DNA from: Streptomyces sp. NBC_00775
GTDB lineage: Bacteria; Actinomycetota; Actinomycetes; Streptomycetales; Streptomycetaceae
Direction of reading: 5' to 3'
DNA length: 64,000 nucleotides
NCBI RefSeq assembly: GCF_036347135.1
Contig: NZ_CP108938.1
Location: forward strand, 6,386,001-6,450,000
Under the pieces are notes generated by a model. The model ran no database searches and was not told where the DNA came from. It saw nothing but the letters and a program-made list of their open reading frames with translations. This document shows positions 17,282 to 26,257 of the stretch, piece by piece; position 1 is the stretch's first letter; each line of letters starts with the position of its first letter. Position numbers and translations under genes: made by a program.

Positions 17282-18031
17282 ATGCGGCTGAAGGTGTCGA
17301 GTCTCGCCGAGCGTCCCGAGATGCTCGGGCAGGTGGTCGGTATGGCCAACAGCTGGCCGGAGTTCCTGCTCCACGACCCGGTGGGAGACACGCACTACGG
17401 CCGGATCGCCACCGAGCTTCCGGAGTACGTGCTGTTCGCCGAGGACGAGCACGGACATGTGGTCGGCCACGCGTACAGCGTGCCGTTCGCCCTCGCGGAC
17501 GCGGACGACGACCGGGGCGAACTGCCCGCCCGGGGCTGGGACGAGGTGCTGGCCTGGGCGTTCGCCGACCGGCGCCGCGGCACACCGCCCGACACGGTGA
17601 GCGCCATCTCGATCGTCGTCGCCCCGCACGCCCAGGGCGGCGGCCTGTCGGCCCGGATGCTCTCCGCGATGCGGGACAACGCCCGGGCGCACGGCTTCGA
17701 CGAGGTCGTCGCCCCCGTCCGCCCCAGCGGCAAGCACCTGGAACCGCGCACCCCGATGGAGGAGTACGCGTTCCGGGAGCGGGCCGACGGGCTGCCCCAC
17801 GACCCGTGGCTGCGCGTCCACGTCCGGGCGGGCGGCGTCATCGAGGCGGTGGCGCCGGCCTCCATGACGGTGGCGGCCTCGCTGGAGGAGTGGCGCGGCT
17901 GGACGGGGCTGCCCTTCGACACCGAGGGCCTCATCGAGGTGCCCGGAGCGCTGGTTCCGGTGCACTGCGAACCGGGGCGCGGATACGCCGTATACGTCGA
18001 GCCCAATGTGTGGGTGCGGCACACCCTGTGA
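17282..18031 (+). CDS. GNAT-like acetyltransferase
   Basis: A 249-residue protein with a GNAT fold: the acetyl-CoA loop is recognisable in SIVVAPHAQGGGLSARMLSAM (residues about 111-131), followed by ARAHGFDEVVAPVRPSGK. The C-terminal third does not resemble a standard GNAT. The substrate is unknown. The ATG at 17282 lacks a Shine-Dalgarno sequence. A TTCACC-17-TACCGT promoter ends 7 bases upstream, so the transcript is probably leaderless. Confidence 0.8.
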   Translation: MRLKVSSLAERPEMLGQVVGMANSWPEFLLHDPVGDTHYGRIATELPEYVLFAEDEHGHVVGHAYSVPFALADADDDRGELPARGWDEVLAWAFADRRRGTPPDTVSAISIVVAPHAQGGGLSARMLSAMRDNARAHGFDEVVAPVRPSGKHLEPRTPMEEYAFRERADGLPHDPWLRVHVRAGGVIEAVAPASMTVAASLEEWRGWTGLPFDTEGLIEVPGALVPVHCEPGRGYAVYVEPNVWVRHTL

Positions 18032-18142
18032 GCTCGACGTATGGCGCGTGCGATGTGTGGTGCGTGCGATGTGTGGTGCGTTACGACGTGTCGTGCGTGA
18101 GACGTACGGCCGGGGCGCCTGTGTCTTGCGACGTACCGGGCC

Positions 18143-18892
18143 TCAGCCGCCCAGCTTGTCCAGGTCGAGGATCTTGCCGGCGGGCTTCTCGGCCGGGACC
18201 GGCTTCTCGTACTCGCTGAAGGTGAGCGAGCCCGGGTCCTTGGCGGAGGTGCTGTCGACCCGCAGCAGGTAGGGCTTGCCCTCGGTGGCGACGTAGAGGG
18301 TGTAGCGGTCCTTGCCGTCCTTCTCGTGCAGGACGATCGCGGGGGTGCCGTCGATGGTGGTGGTCTTGCCGCGGGTGGCGTCGGAGTTCACGTTCTTCGC
18401 GTCGGCGAGCACGCTGTCGAGGTCGCAGAAGCCCGCGATGTCCTTGGCGTCGGAGCCGGTCGCGGACATCTTGGTCCACTTGCCGGCCAGCAGTTCCACG
18501 ACCCCGTCGGTCTCGGACTTCGACTCGCCCTTGCCCTGGGCGCGCAGGAACGCCTCGTCGTACTTCATGTAGACGGTGTCGCCGGTCTTGATGAGATCGG
18601 CCTTGCCCTGGCCGGCCATGCTCATCGTGCCGGCGCACTCGCCCTTCTTGTTGAGGGCCATGTCGATGCCGATCGTGCCGCCGTCCTCGTCGTCGGGGAC
18701 ATCGCCCTTCATACGGAGCGAGTTGGCGCCCGTGGTGGCCTTCACGGCGCGGTCGGCGATTTCGCCCCCGGTCAGCCCGGCGAACGGGCCCTTCGGCTTG
18801 CTGTCCGCCTTGTTCTCGCCGGACAGACAGCCGGTGAGGCCCGCGGTGGCCGCGGCGGCGAGGCAGAGGGCGGCAAGTGCGGTGCGACGCAT
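18143..18892 (-). CDS. Secreted lipoprotein, LppX/LprG-like
   Basis: A 249-residue lipoprotein with the signal peptide MRRTALAALCLAAAATAGLTG and lipobox LTGC (Cys22). The mature part (ADRAVKATTGANSLRMKGDV, then DTVYMKYDEAFLRA and RYTLYVATEGKPYLLRVDST) resembles the LolA/LppX-LprG beta-sandwich lipoproteins that bind lipids, but this is a pattern judgement. AAGGAA precedes the ATG. It is followed by no other gene on its strand before the convergent GNAT gene. The upstream secreted protein gene (18990-19679) is on the same strand 97 bases away and may be co-transcribed. Confidence 0.75.
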   Translation of the reverse strand: MRRTALAALCLAAAATAGLTGCLSGENKADSKPKGPFAGLTGGEIADRAVKATTGANSLRMKGDVPDDEDGGTIGIDMALNKKGECAGTMSMAGQGKADLIKTGDTVYMKYDEAFLRAQGKGESKSETDGVVELLAGKWTKMSATGSDAKDIAGFCDLDSVLADAKNVNSDATRGKTTTIDGTPAIVLHEKDGKDRYTLYVATEGKPYLLRVDSTSAKDPGSLTFSEYEKPVPAEKPAGKILDLDKLGG

Positions 18893-18989
18893 GAGAGTTC
18901 CTTGAAGTGATGTGAGGTGGTGAAGAGGTGTGGGGGAGTGGGGGGAAGTGGGGGGTGGGGACGGACCGCGGGTGGGGACGGCGGTGGCG

Positions 18990-19679
18990 TCAGCCGGTCT
19001 TCTTCCAGTCCCCGCAGCCCGTGGTCTTGAAGTAGCCGTCGCCGGCGCTGATGGTGACGACGGCCGTGCCGGTCACGTTGTTGTTGGCCACGATCGAGTC
19101 CATGGAGTGCGTGGCGTCCTTGTCGCGCTCCCAGTAGCAGGAGTCGTCGGTGTTGCCGGTGGACTTGTAAGTGCCGGGAGCGATGTCCGCGCCCACTCTG
19201 TACATACCGCCGTTGCCCTTGATCTGCGAGGCCGGTGAACCGGACGCCTTCGCGTCGACGGCCTCCCAGTCCTTGCAGCCGCTGGACTTGAAGAGCTTGT
19301 CGCTCGCCTTGATGGTCACGTAACTGGTGCCGCTGACGTTGTCGTTGGCGAGCAGGGAGTCCACCTCGCCCGAGGCGTCCTTGGCGCGCTCCCAGTAGCA
19401 CATGTCGTCGGTGTTGCCCGTGGTCCGGTAGGTGCCGGGCTTGATGTCCGTACCGACCTGGAAGTCGCCGTCCCCCTTGAACGCGACCTTCTTCTCGGCC
19501 TTGTCCGCCTTGCCGCCGGTCTTGGTGTCGGCCTTCTTGCCGGACTCGCGATCGGCGGAGGCGGAGGTGTCCTTGCCCTTGTCGCCGGAACCGCTGTCAC
19601 TGCCGGCGTTCGCCGAGACGACACCGATGACGACCACGCCCACGACGGCCCCCAGCGCGATCTTGCCCTTCATCCCCAT
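18990..19679 (-). CDS. Secreted protein with two tandem Cys-containing domains
   Basis: A 229-residue protein: a signal/anchor helix (KIALGAVVGVVVIGVVSANA), a charged Lys/Ser/Asp linker, then two copies of a domain of about 65 residues (from VGTDIKPGTYRTTGNTDD and VGADIAPGTYKSTGNTDD). Each copy holds CYWER and a second Cys in SSGCKDW or TTGCGDW, so each probably has one disulphide. The domain is common in secreted Streptomyces proteins, but I know no function for it. The start at 19679 follows GGGAGG; the open frame to 19742 is not needed. Confidence 0.75.
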   Translation of the reverse strand: MGMKGKIALGAVVGVVVIGVVSANAGSDSGSGDKGKDTSASADRESGKKADTKTGGKADKAEKKVAFKGDGDFQVGTDIKPGTYRTTGNTDDMCYWERAKDASGEVDSLLANDNVSGTSYVTIKASDKLFKSSGCKDWEAVDAKASGSPASQIKGNGGMYRVGADIAPGTYKSTGNTDDSCYWERDKDATHSMDSIVANNNVTGTAVVTISAGDGYFKTTGCGDWKKTG

Positions 19680-19838
19680 GACAGTCCCCTCCCCAACGGC
19701 GGCGACCGCCGCTTCCCGACGGCCGCTCGTTCGATGGGTCAATAACAGCAGAGCGTGTGAACCGAGTCAACACGATTCACGCGGAAGGTTGTGTACACGC
19801 ATGTGAAGGGGTAGATCTTGCATACGTCGGTATGCTCG

Positions 19839-19933
19839 GCGTCACAGACGTGGACGGGGCTACGGGCGTCACAGGCCGGAGACGACGCAACGGGCGTCAC
19901 AGGCCAGGACGGGGCCACGCGCGTCGCAGGCCG
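19839..19933. repeat. Four tandem boxes upstream of the methylase gene
   Basis: The nonamer GCGTCACAG (last copy GCGTCGCAG) occurs at 19839, 19866, 19894 and 19921, a spacing of 27-28 bases, within imperfect repeats of the type GACGGGG-n-TACGGGCGTCACAGGCC. The period is not a fixed multiple of three and no protein-like frame covers it. It ends about 20 bases before the start of the HTH-methylase gene. Confidence 0.75.
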
Positions 19934-19953
19934 GAACGAGGGGAGCCAGGCGG

Positions 19954-21984
19954 GTGCAGGACAACGCGACAGAGGTGACCGCTGCCGGGATCGCGCGGCT
20001 CGCCGGGGTCGGCCGCGCCGCCGTCAGCAACTGGCGCCGCCGCCACGCCGACTTCCCTAAACCGGTCGGCGGCACCGAGACCAGCCCCTCCTTCGCACTC
20101 GCCGAAGTCGAGGCATGGCTGCGCAACCAGGGCAAACTCGCCGAGGTCCCGCTGCGCGAACGCGTCTGGCAGCAACTCGCCGGACACCCCGAGGGCCCCG
20201 TCACCGCCCTTGTGCACGCCGGCTGTGCCCTGCTGCTCATCAACGACCGCCCCACCGACTGGCTGGAGCTGAGCGCGGGTTCCGACGAACGCCTCGCCGC
20301 GATGCTGCCCGCCGCGCTCGACCAGGTGATCACCCCGCGCTTCGGCCCGCCCCGCGAGCGCGCTGTGAACACCCCGACCGGCCCCGAGCTCCTCCCCTCC
20401 GCCCCGCTCCTGCGCGGCGCCGCCGAGCTCGCCGCCGAGCTGGGGGCGCGGCAGACGTACGAGTTCCTGCTGGGGCGGCACCTCGACAACAACCCGCGCC
20501 AGTACACGCTCACGCCCGCCGACCTCGCCACGCTGATGGCCGAGCTCGCAGGACCGGCGCGCACGGCGCTCGATCCGGCGTGCGGCACCGGCGCCCTCCT
20601 GCGCGCCGTGGCGCCCAGGCCGGACCAGGAGCTGTACGGCCAGGACAGCGCCCCCGAGCTGGCAGCCCTCTCCGCGCTGCGGCTCGCCCTGCAGGGGAAG
20701 GCCGCCGTCCGCACCGCCGCCGGGGACACCCTGCGTGCCGACGCGCACCGCACGCTCCAGGCCGACGCCGTGCTGTGCCACCCGCCGTTCAACGAGCGCA
20801 ACTGGGGGCACGACGAACTCGCCTACGACGCCCGCTGGGAGTACGGCTTCCCGGCCCGTACGGAGTCCGAACTGGCGTGGGTGCAGCATGCGTTGGCCCA
20901 CCTCAAGGACGGCGGCAGTGCCGTCGTGCTGATGCCTCCGGCCGCCGCCTCGCGCCGCTCGGGCCGCCGGATCCGCGCCGACCTGCTGCGCCGCGGCGCC
21001 CTGCGCGCGGTGATCGCCCTGCCGATCGGTGCGGCGCCCCCGTACAACATCCCGCTGCACATCTGGGTGCTGCGCCGTCCCGAGAAGGCGCCCGCGCAGC
21101 CCGAGTTGCTGCTCGTCGACACCGGCGCGCTGGCCACCGACAGCCGGGGCGGCCTCGACTGGCCGGCGGTGCGTACCGCGGTCCTCGACGCCTGGCGGCC
21201 CTTCGAGCGCACCGGCGGCGCGCGGGAGGAGCCGGGGTTCAGCCGTGCGGTGCCCGTCATCGAACTCCTCGACGACGACGTCGATCTGGCCCCCGCACGC
21301 CATCTGCCGCCGGCCGCCGCGGGGGGCGGTAGCGAGCAGCTCGCGAGCGTGCGCGAGCGCCTCGGCGAGACCCTGCGCCTGACCGCCGATCTCACGCCCC
21401 CCGAGGCGCAGCACGCGCAGCCCGCGCGCTGGCCCCTCATCACCGTCGGCGAACTGGCGCGCGGGGGCGCGCTTTTGCTGCGCACGGGAGGAATTGGCGC
21501 CCCCGCGCGCGTGCCGGTGCTCACCGACCACGACGTGCTCGCGGGAACCGCGCCTTCGGGAACCCTCCCCGAAGGGGAGGAGGAAGCCGTGCTGGTCGAG
21601 ACGGGCGATGTCGTCGTCCCGGTGCTCGGAGGCGGCTCCATCGCGCGCGTGGTCGACGAGAACACGGCGGGCGCCGCCCTGGGGCGCAACCTCACGCTCC
21701 TGCGCCCAGATTCCGCCGCGCTAGACCCGTGGTTCCTGGCCGGCTTCCTGCGCGGCACCGCCAACAACCGCCAGGCCAGCAGCTATGCGTCCACCGCCAC
21801 CCGACTGGACGTGCGCCGTCTCCAACTGCCCCGGCTGCCGCTCGACGAACAGGGCCGCTATGGCGCACGTTTCCGCGCGCTCGCCGAGTTCGAGGACGCG
21901 CTCCGGCGCGCGGGCCGGCTCGGCGAACAGCTCGTGCGTGGCATGTACGACGGGCTGACGGACGGGACGGTCGCGCCCCACTGA
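19954..21984 (+). CDS. N-6 DNA methylase-like protein with N-terminal HTH
   Basis: A 676-residue protein with three parts. Residues 8-33 form a MerR/AlpA-like HTH (AAGIARLAGVGRAAVSNWRR). Residues about 180-400 form an N6_Mtase domain with motif I DPACGTGAL (207-215) and the motif IV position reading HPPFN (276-280) instead of NPPF/Y. Residues 470-660 resemble a type I specificity (HsdS) target-recognition half, with GRNLTLLRPD and LPRLPLDEQ. No restriction subunit is adjacent. The changed first base-flipping residue (Asn to His) questions methylation activity. A similar gene occurs near mfd in other Streptomyces, to my recollection, so it is part of the core rather than a mobile island. Confidence 0.85.
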   Translation: MQDNATEVTAAGIARLAGVGRAAVSNWRRRHADFPKPVGGTETSPSFALAEVEAWLRNQGKLAEVPLRERVWQQLAGHPEGPVTALVHAGCALLLINDRPTDWLELSAGSDERLAAMLPAALDQVITPRFGPPRERAVNTPTGPELLPSAPLLRGAAELAAELGARQTYEFLLGRHLDNNPRQYTLTPADLATLMAELAGPARTALDPACGTGALLRAVAPRPDQELYGQDSAPELAALSALRLALQGKAAVRTAAGDTLRADAHRTLQADAVLCHPPFNERNWGHDELAYDARWEYGFPARTESELAWVQHALAHLKDGGSAVVLMPPAAASRRSGRRIRADLLRRGALRAVIALPIGAAPPYNIPLHIWVLRRPEKAPAQPELLLVDTGALATDSRGGLDWPAVRTAVLDAWRPFERTGGAREEPGFSRAVPVIELLDDDVDLAPARHLPPAAAGGGSEQLASVRERLGETLRLTADLTPPEAQHAQPARWPLITVGELARGGALLLRTGGIGAPARVPVLTDHDVLAGTAPSGTLPEGEEEAVLVETGDVVVPVLGGGSIARVVDENTAGAALGRNLTLLRPDSAALDPWFLAGFLRGTANNRQASSYASTATRLDVRRLQLPRLPLDEQGRYGARFRALAEFEDALRRAGRLGEQLVRGMYDGLTDGTVAPH

Positions 21985-22161
21985 GGCCCCGGGGACGGGC
22001 GAAGGAGCCGCGGCGGAACGGGCGAACACGCGGCGGTGGGACGGGCGAAGTGATCAGCACGACAACGGTTCGGTACAACCCGTGACCGGTTGTCCTTGTC
22101 GGCCTATACGCTCGGACTCCGAACTCGTACGTCCGTCCCCATCAGGCCTCCAGGAGCAGCC

Positions 22162-22797
22162 ATGCAAGGCCACGGCCAGGCGCATCCGGTGAAACCGCCA
22201 CCCCCGACCGGGTGGCTGGTCTTCCTGCGCGTGTTCTTCGTGGTGATCTCGGTGTTCACCCTCGGCCTGCTCGCCTGGACGATGATGCTGCGCCTGGCGA
22301 TCGTGACCCGCAAGTCGCTCGACTGGGGGCTGTTCGTGGCCGCGATCGCGGCCGAGGTGCTCAGCCTCGTCCTGCTCGCCGCGGAGCCCGGCGACGAGAT
22401 CCACACCGCGGGCGGCTGGACGGGACTCGCCCTGCTCCTGGGCTCGCTCGTGATCGCGATCTCGTACTACCTCGCGGCGGACATCCGCCACTTCCACCAG
22501 CTCCGCTTCGCGGGATATGTCCCGCAGCAGCTCCCGGCGCCCGCCTACGGCTACCCGCAGCAGCAGCCGTACACCGCCACGACGGTTCCGCAGACCCAGA
22601 TGCCGCAGGCCCAGATGCCGCAGACCCCGGTGCCGCCGATACCCCAGGCTCAGCCGCCCGTGCCGCCCGTGTCGTCCCCGCCGCTCCAGCGGCCCGCGCC
22701 CGCGCGGATCGACCAGGTGCGCGCCGAGCTCGACGAGCTCAGTGACTATCTCCGCAAGCACGACGGTCATCACGACGACGGCAGGGACGACAGGTGA
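22162..22797 (+). CDS. Membrane protein with Pro/Gln-rich tail
   Basis: A 211-residue protein with about four hydrophobic segments (WLVFLRVFFVVISVFTLGLL, LFVAAIAAEVLSLVLLAA, GLALLLGSLVIAISYYLA and a weaker one between), then a cytoplasmic tail rich in Pro, Gln and Tyr (PQTQMPQAQMPQTPVPPIPQ) and a charged end. AGGAG lies 5 bases before the ATG at 22162. The stop overlaps the GTG of the kinase gene (GTGA), so the two are coupled and this protein may localise or regulate the kinase. The function is unknown. Confidence 0.8.
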   Translation: MQGHGQAHPVKPPPPTGWLVFLRVFFVVISVFTLGLLAWTMMLRLAIVTRKSLDWGLFVAAIAAEVLSLVLLAAEPGDEIHTAGGWTGLALLLGSLVIAISYYLAADIRHFHQLRFAGYVPQQLPAPAYGYPQQQPYTATTVPQTQMPQAQMPQTPVPPIPQAQPPVPPVSSPPLQRPAPARIDQVRAELDELSDYLRKHDGHHDDGRDDR

Positions 22798-24317
22798 GCG
22801 TGGCGACGGGGCGTGTGGTCGCGAATCGCTATGAACTGTCCACGCTCATCGGGCAGGGCGGCATGGGCCAGGTCTGGACGGCCTACGACCAGCGCCTCGA
22901 CCGGCGTGTCGCCGTCAAGCTCCTTCGCCCCGACAAGGTCGCGGGCCAGGAGGCCGACGAGCTGCGCCGCCGCTTCGTGCGCGAGTGCCGGGTCACCGCA
23001 CAGGTCGACCACCCCGGCCTGGTCACGGTCCACGACGCGGGCAGCGAGGGCGAGGAGCTGTTCCTCGTCATGCAGTACGTCGACGGGGCCGACCTCTCCG
23101 ACCACCTCGCCGAACACGACCCGTACCCCTGGCAGTGGGCGGTCGCGGTCGCCGCGCAACTGTGCGCCGTGCTGAGCGCCGTGCACGCCGTGCCGATCGT
23201 CCACCGCGACCTCAAGCCGCGGAACGTGATGGTCAAGCAGGACGGCACGGTCACCGTCCTCGACCTCGGCGTCGCCTCCGTCATGGACACGGACACGACC
23301 CGGCTCACCCACACCGGTTCGCCCATCGGCTCACCCGCCTACATGGCCCCCGAGCAGGCCATGGGCGGCGCGGTCGGCCCGTACACCGACCTGTACGCAC
23401 TCGGCGTGCTGCTGCACGAACTCCTCAGCGGAGACGTGCCGTTCTCCGGCTCGACGGCGCTCGGCGTGCTGCACCGCCACCTCTACGAGCCGCCGCTCCC
23501 GGTGCGCCGTCTGCGCCCCGAGGTACCGCCCGCGCTGGAGAGTCTCGTCCTGCGCCTGCTGTCCAAGGACCCGCAGCACCGGCCTGCGTCCGCGCAGGAG
23601 ACGTACGAGCAACTGCTCCCGCTGCTTCCGGCGCGCGGCATGCCCACGGGCGCCCCACTGGATCCCACGCGCCCCTTCCTGCGCCCGCACGCCCCGTGGC
23701 CGGACCGGGCGCGCACACCGGCGCCCCAACCGCAGCCCGCGCCCGCCGTGGAGAAACCCGATGTCGCGGGCGCCGTCGACGAGGTCAAGCGGCTGCTCGG
23801 CGAGGGCCGCATCACGCAGGCCGTCGACATCCTCGGCTCGATCCTCCCGGCGGCCGCCGCCGAGCACGGGGAGCACTCGCCCGTTGTGCGCACCCTGCGC
23901 AAGCAGTACGCCGCCACGCTCATGGACGACGGACAGTACCGGCGCGCGCTGCCCGAGCTGCGCCGTCTCGCCGACGAACGCGCCGCCGAGGCAGGCCAGG
24001 CCGACCCGCAGTCCCTGCGCTTCCGTTACGAGGCCGCCCAGTGCCTGGAGCAACTCGGCGAACCCGCCGCGGCGCTCGCGGAGTACCGCGCGCTGCTGCC
24101 GTACTACGAGAACCAGTACGTCGCCGGAGACCCCGAGATCTCCCTGGAAGTCCGCCGCCGTATCGGTCACTTGCTGCTCGCCCTCGGCGACCGCGGAGCC
24201 GCCCACGACACGCTGGCCCGGCTGCTGCACGACGTGGAACGGCTGCGCGGACCCGGGCACCCGATGGCGGCGGAGATCCGGCGGACGCTGCAATGGCTGG
24301 GGCAGGTGCGGGGCTGA
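22794..24317 (+). CDS. Soluble Ser/Thr protein kinase with TPR-like tail
   Basis: A 507-residue Hanks-type kinase. The Gly loop GQGGMGQV is at 20-27, VAVK Lys42, the catalytic HRDLKPRN at 137-144, the metal motif is DLG (157-159) rather than DFG, and APE is at 185-187. A Pro-rich linker (290-320) follows, then helical TPR-like repeats (AVDILGSILPAAAAEHGEHS, then RRALPELRRLADERA and AALAEYRALLPYYENQ). There is no transmembrane segment or PASTA domain, unlike PknB. The TPR part probably binds partners or substrates. It overlaps the membrane-protein gene upstream. The DLG variant is common in actinobacterial kinases and need not mean inactivity. Confidence 0.92.
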   Translation: MSVATGRVVANRYELSTLIGQGGMGQVWTAYDQRLDRRVAVKLLRPDKVAGQEADELRRRFVRECRVTAQVDHPGLVTVHDAGSEGEELFLVMQYVDGADLSDHLAEHDPYPWQWAVAVAAQLCAVLSAVHAVPIVHRDLKPRNVMVKQDGTVTVLDLGVASVMDTDTTRLTHTGSPIGSPAYMAPEQAMGGAVGPYTDLYALGVLLHELLSGDVPFSGSTALGVLHRHLYEPPLPVRRLRPEVPPALESLVLRLLSKDPQHRPASAQETYEQLLPLLPARGMPTGAPLDPTRPFLRPHAPWPDRARTPAPQPQPAPAVEKPDVAGAVDEVKRLLGEGRITQAVDILGSILPAAAAEHGEHSPVVRTLRKQYAATLMDDGQYRRALPELRRLADERAAEAGQADPQSLRFRYEAAQCLEQLGEPAAALAEYRALLPYYENQYVAGDPEISLEVRRRIGHLLLALGDRGAAHDTLARLLHDVERLRGPGHPMAAEIRRTLQWLGQVRG

Positions 24318-24378
24318 CCCAAGGCCCAAGGCCCAAGGCCCAAGGTTCGGGGTCCGGGGTCCGGGGTCCGAACCTTGA
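24318..24378. terminator. Heptamer repeat forming a terminator-like hairpin
   Basis: Directly after the kinase stop there are four copies of CCCAAGG (24318-24345) followed by three related GGGG-containing heptamers (24346-24366), all in a 7-bp register. CAAGGTTCGG (24341-24350) pairs perfectly with 24368-24377 across a 17-base loop and probably ends the transcript. Confidence 0.65.
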
Positions 24379-24586
24379 GGCATCGCAAGCTTTGCGCCAC
24401 CTTGGCGGATTCTTGTAGTGATCAAGGTGCGGGGTTTCCCGAACAGTGGGGGCGCGCCGGATAGGTTGCGATCCGTTTTCGTGCGCCACGCGCGCGTGCA
24501 CGCCGCCCATCGCATACGCATCGAATGCGCGCGGCACGCGCGCGTGCCCCGCGCACCCGTCACTTGAACCATGGGGTGGGGATTTC

Positions 24587-25414
24587 ATGTCCAGCCATCG
24601 GCATTCCAAGAAGCGCAGATACGTGACATGGGCCGCGGCCGGCGCCGCCGTGGTCGCCGGAGCCGGGATCGCCGCGCAGACCTCGATGGCCGCCACCACG
24701 TGGCCCGCGCAGCGGACGTTCACCGGGCGCGCCTTCGACACCTGCGCCGCGCCCTCGCTGTCCGCGATGAAGGCCTGGAACACCGGCTTCTACGGCGCCG
24801 CCGCCGTCTACGTCGGCGGCAAGAACCGCGGCTGCAGCCAGCCCAACCTGACCGCCTCCTGGGTGAAGTCGGTGAGCGCGGCCGGCTGGAAACTCATCCC
24901 GCTGTACGTCGGCGCCCAGCCGTCCTGCCAGACCGGGTCCAGCCCCGAGAAGCTCACCGCCTCCACCGCCGCCTCGCTCGGCGCCACCGACGGCGCGGAC
25001 GCGGTCGCCAAGGCCTCCGCGCTCGGCATGAAGGCCGGCAGCCCGGTCTACCTGGACATGGAGGCGTACGACACCACCGACACGGCCTGCAACAACGCCG
25101 TGCTGACGTATGTGCGGGCCTTCGACAAGGCCCTGCACGCCAAGACGTACCGCACCGGGTTCTACGGCTTCACCAGCTCCAGCGCCAAGGCCATCGCGAC
25201 CGCGACCGACAAGACGGACCTGCCGGGCAACCTCTGGTACGCGCTGTGGGACAAGACGAACACCACGACCACGGACTGGCCGTGGGGCTCCACCCAGTTC
25301 ACCCCGCACAGCCGCGCCCACCAGTACATGGTGAACAGCAAGGAGACCCGCGGCGGTTACACGATCACCGTGGACCGGGACGCGTGGGACGCGCCGGTGG
25401 CGATCACGGGCTGA
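24587..25414 (+). CDS. Secreted DUF1906 glycoside-hydrolase-like protein
   Basis: A 275-residue exported protein with a Tat-like signal (KKRRYVTWAAAGAAVVAGAG, cleavage likely after TSMA) and a DUF1906 (Rv2525c-like) TIM-barrel domain. This begins at RAFDTCAAPSLSAMKAW, followed by VYVGGKNRGCSQPNLTASWV and the acidic VYLDMEAYDTTDTACNNAVL, whose Asp/Glu pair occupies the position of glycosidase catalytic acids. Rv2525c is a Tat-exported cell-wall-associated protein. A role in cell-wall sugar metabolism is inferred. The start is the ATG at 24587 after GGGGTGGGG. Confidence 0.85.
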   Translation: MSSHRHSKKRRYVTWAAAGAAVVAGAGIAAQTSMAATTWPAQRTFTGRAFDTCAAPSLSAMKAWNTGFYGAAAVYVGGKNRGCSQPNLTASWVKSVSAAGWKLIPLYVGAQPSCQTGSSPEKLTASTAASLGATDGADAVAKASALGMKAGSPVYLDMEAYDTTDTACNNAVLTYVRAFDKALHAKTYRTGFYGFTSSSAKAIATATDKTDLPGNLWYALWDKTNTTTTDWPWGSTQFTPHSRAHQYMVNSKETRGGYTITVDRDAWDAPVAITG

Positions 25415-25572
25415 CGCCCCTGTGATGCCGTTGATGCCGATGTGATGGTGCGACGGTGCCTGAAGGCTGGGCGAATCGTTGGTCGAAAGGGTGGCCGAGA
25501 GCTGGGCCACTGCCTACCATCGATCACCGCAAGACTTTGTGCACCGTCGCACAATCTCCTCGGGAGGCTTCC

Positions 25573-26232
25573 TTGCACCGCCGCCGTCGCACCGCGCTCG
25601 TCCTCTCCGCCGCGATCGTCGCCGCGGCCCCCCTTCTCACCGCATGCGGCGGCGAGGCGCATCCAGGCGCCGCGGCCGTCGTCGGCGGTCAGCGGATCAC
25701 GGTCGCGCAGCTGGAGAGCCGGGTGAACGAGGTGCGTGCGGCGCAGCGGGCCGCCACCAAGGACGACGCCCAGTACGAGCAGGCCATCGCCAAGACCGGC
25801 AGCCTCACCCGCGACACCCTGCACGGCATGGTCCTCGACCGCGTCCTGGACCGGGCCGCGAAGAACGCGGGCGTGACCGTGACCCGCAAGGACACCCAGC
25901 AGATGCGGACGGCCCTCGAACAGCAGGCGGGCGGCGCGAAGGCGCTGGAAACGGCCTGGCTGCAGAACTACGGAGTGGCGCCGACGCGTCTCGACGGCAG
26001 CCTCCGCACCGAGATCGAGGCCCAGAAGCTGGCCGCCACGCTCGGCGCCGACATGAACACCACCGAGGGCAAGACCACGTTCTGGACCGCGATGTCCGCC
26101 GCCTCCAAGGAACTCCACGTCGACCTGAACCCGCGCTACGGCGCCTGGGACGTGCAGAAGAGCAGCCGCGTCGACGCCAAGACACCGTGGCTGCGGGAAG
26201 TCACCGCGGCGGCGACACAGCAGACGACATAA
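25573..26232 (+). CDS. SurA-like lipoprotein chaperone
   Basis: A 219-residue lipoprotein starting with TTG at 25573 (GGAGG 5 bases upstream). The signal peptide is RRRRTALVLSAAIVAAAPLL with lipobox LTAC, and the mature protein has a SurA N-terminal-like domain (VVGGQRITVAQLESRVNEVR, then LHGMVLDRVLDRAAKNAGV). No PPIase parvulin domain follows, so it would act as a chaperone only. An out-of-cell role in folding secreted proteins is inferred. The open frame to 25456 has no ribosome binding site. Confidence 0.8.
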   Translation: MHRRRRTALVLSAAIVAAAPLLTACGGEAHPGAAAVVGGQRITVAQLESRVNEVRAAQRAATKDDAQYEQAIAKTGSLTRDTLHGMVLDRVLDRAAKNAGVTVTRKDTQQMRTALEQQAGGAKALETAWLQNYGVAPTRLDGSLRTEIEAQKLAATLGADMNTTEGKTTFWTAMSAASKELHVDLNPRYGAWDVQKSSRVDAKTPWLREVTAAATQQTT

Positions 26233-26257
26233 CGGGGACCGGGGGCGGCGCGGGGGC

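Noticed and set aside
19954..21984. A complete restriction-modification system
   Set aside because: Only a methylase-like protein with an HsdS-like half is present. No restriction subunit is adjacent and motif IV is altered.
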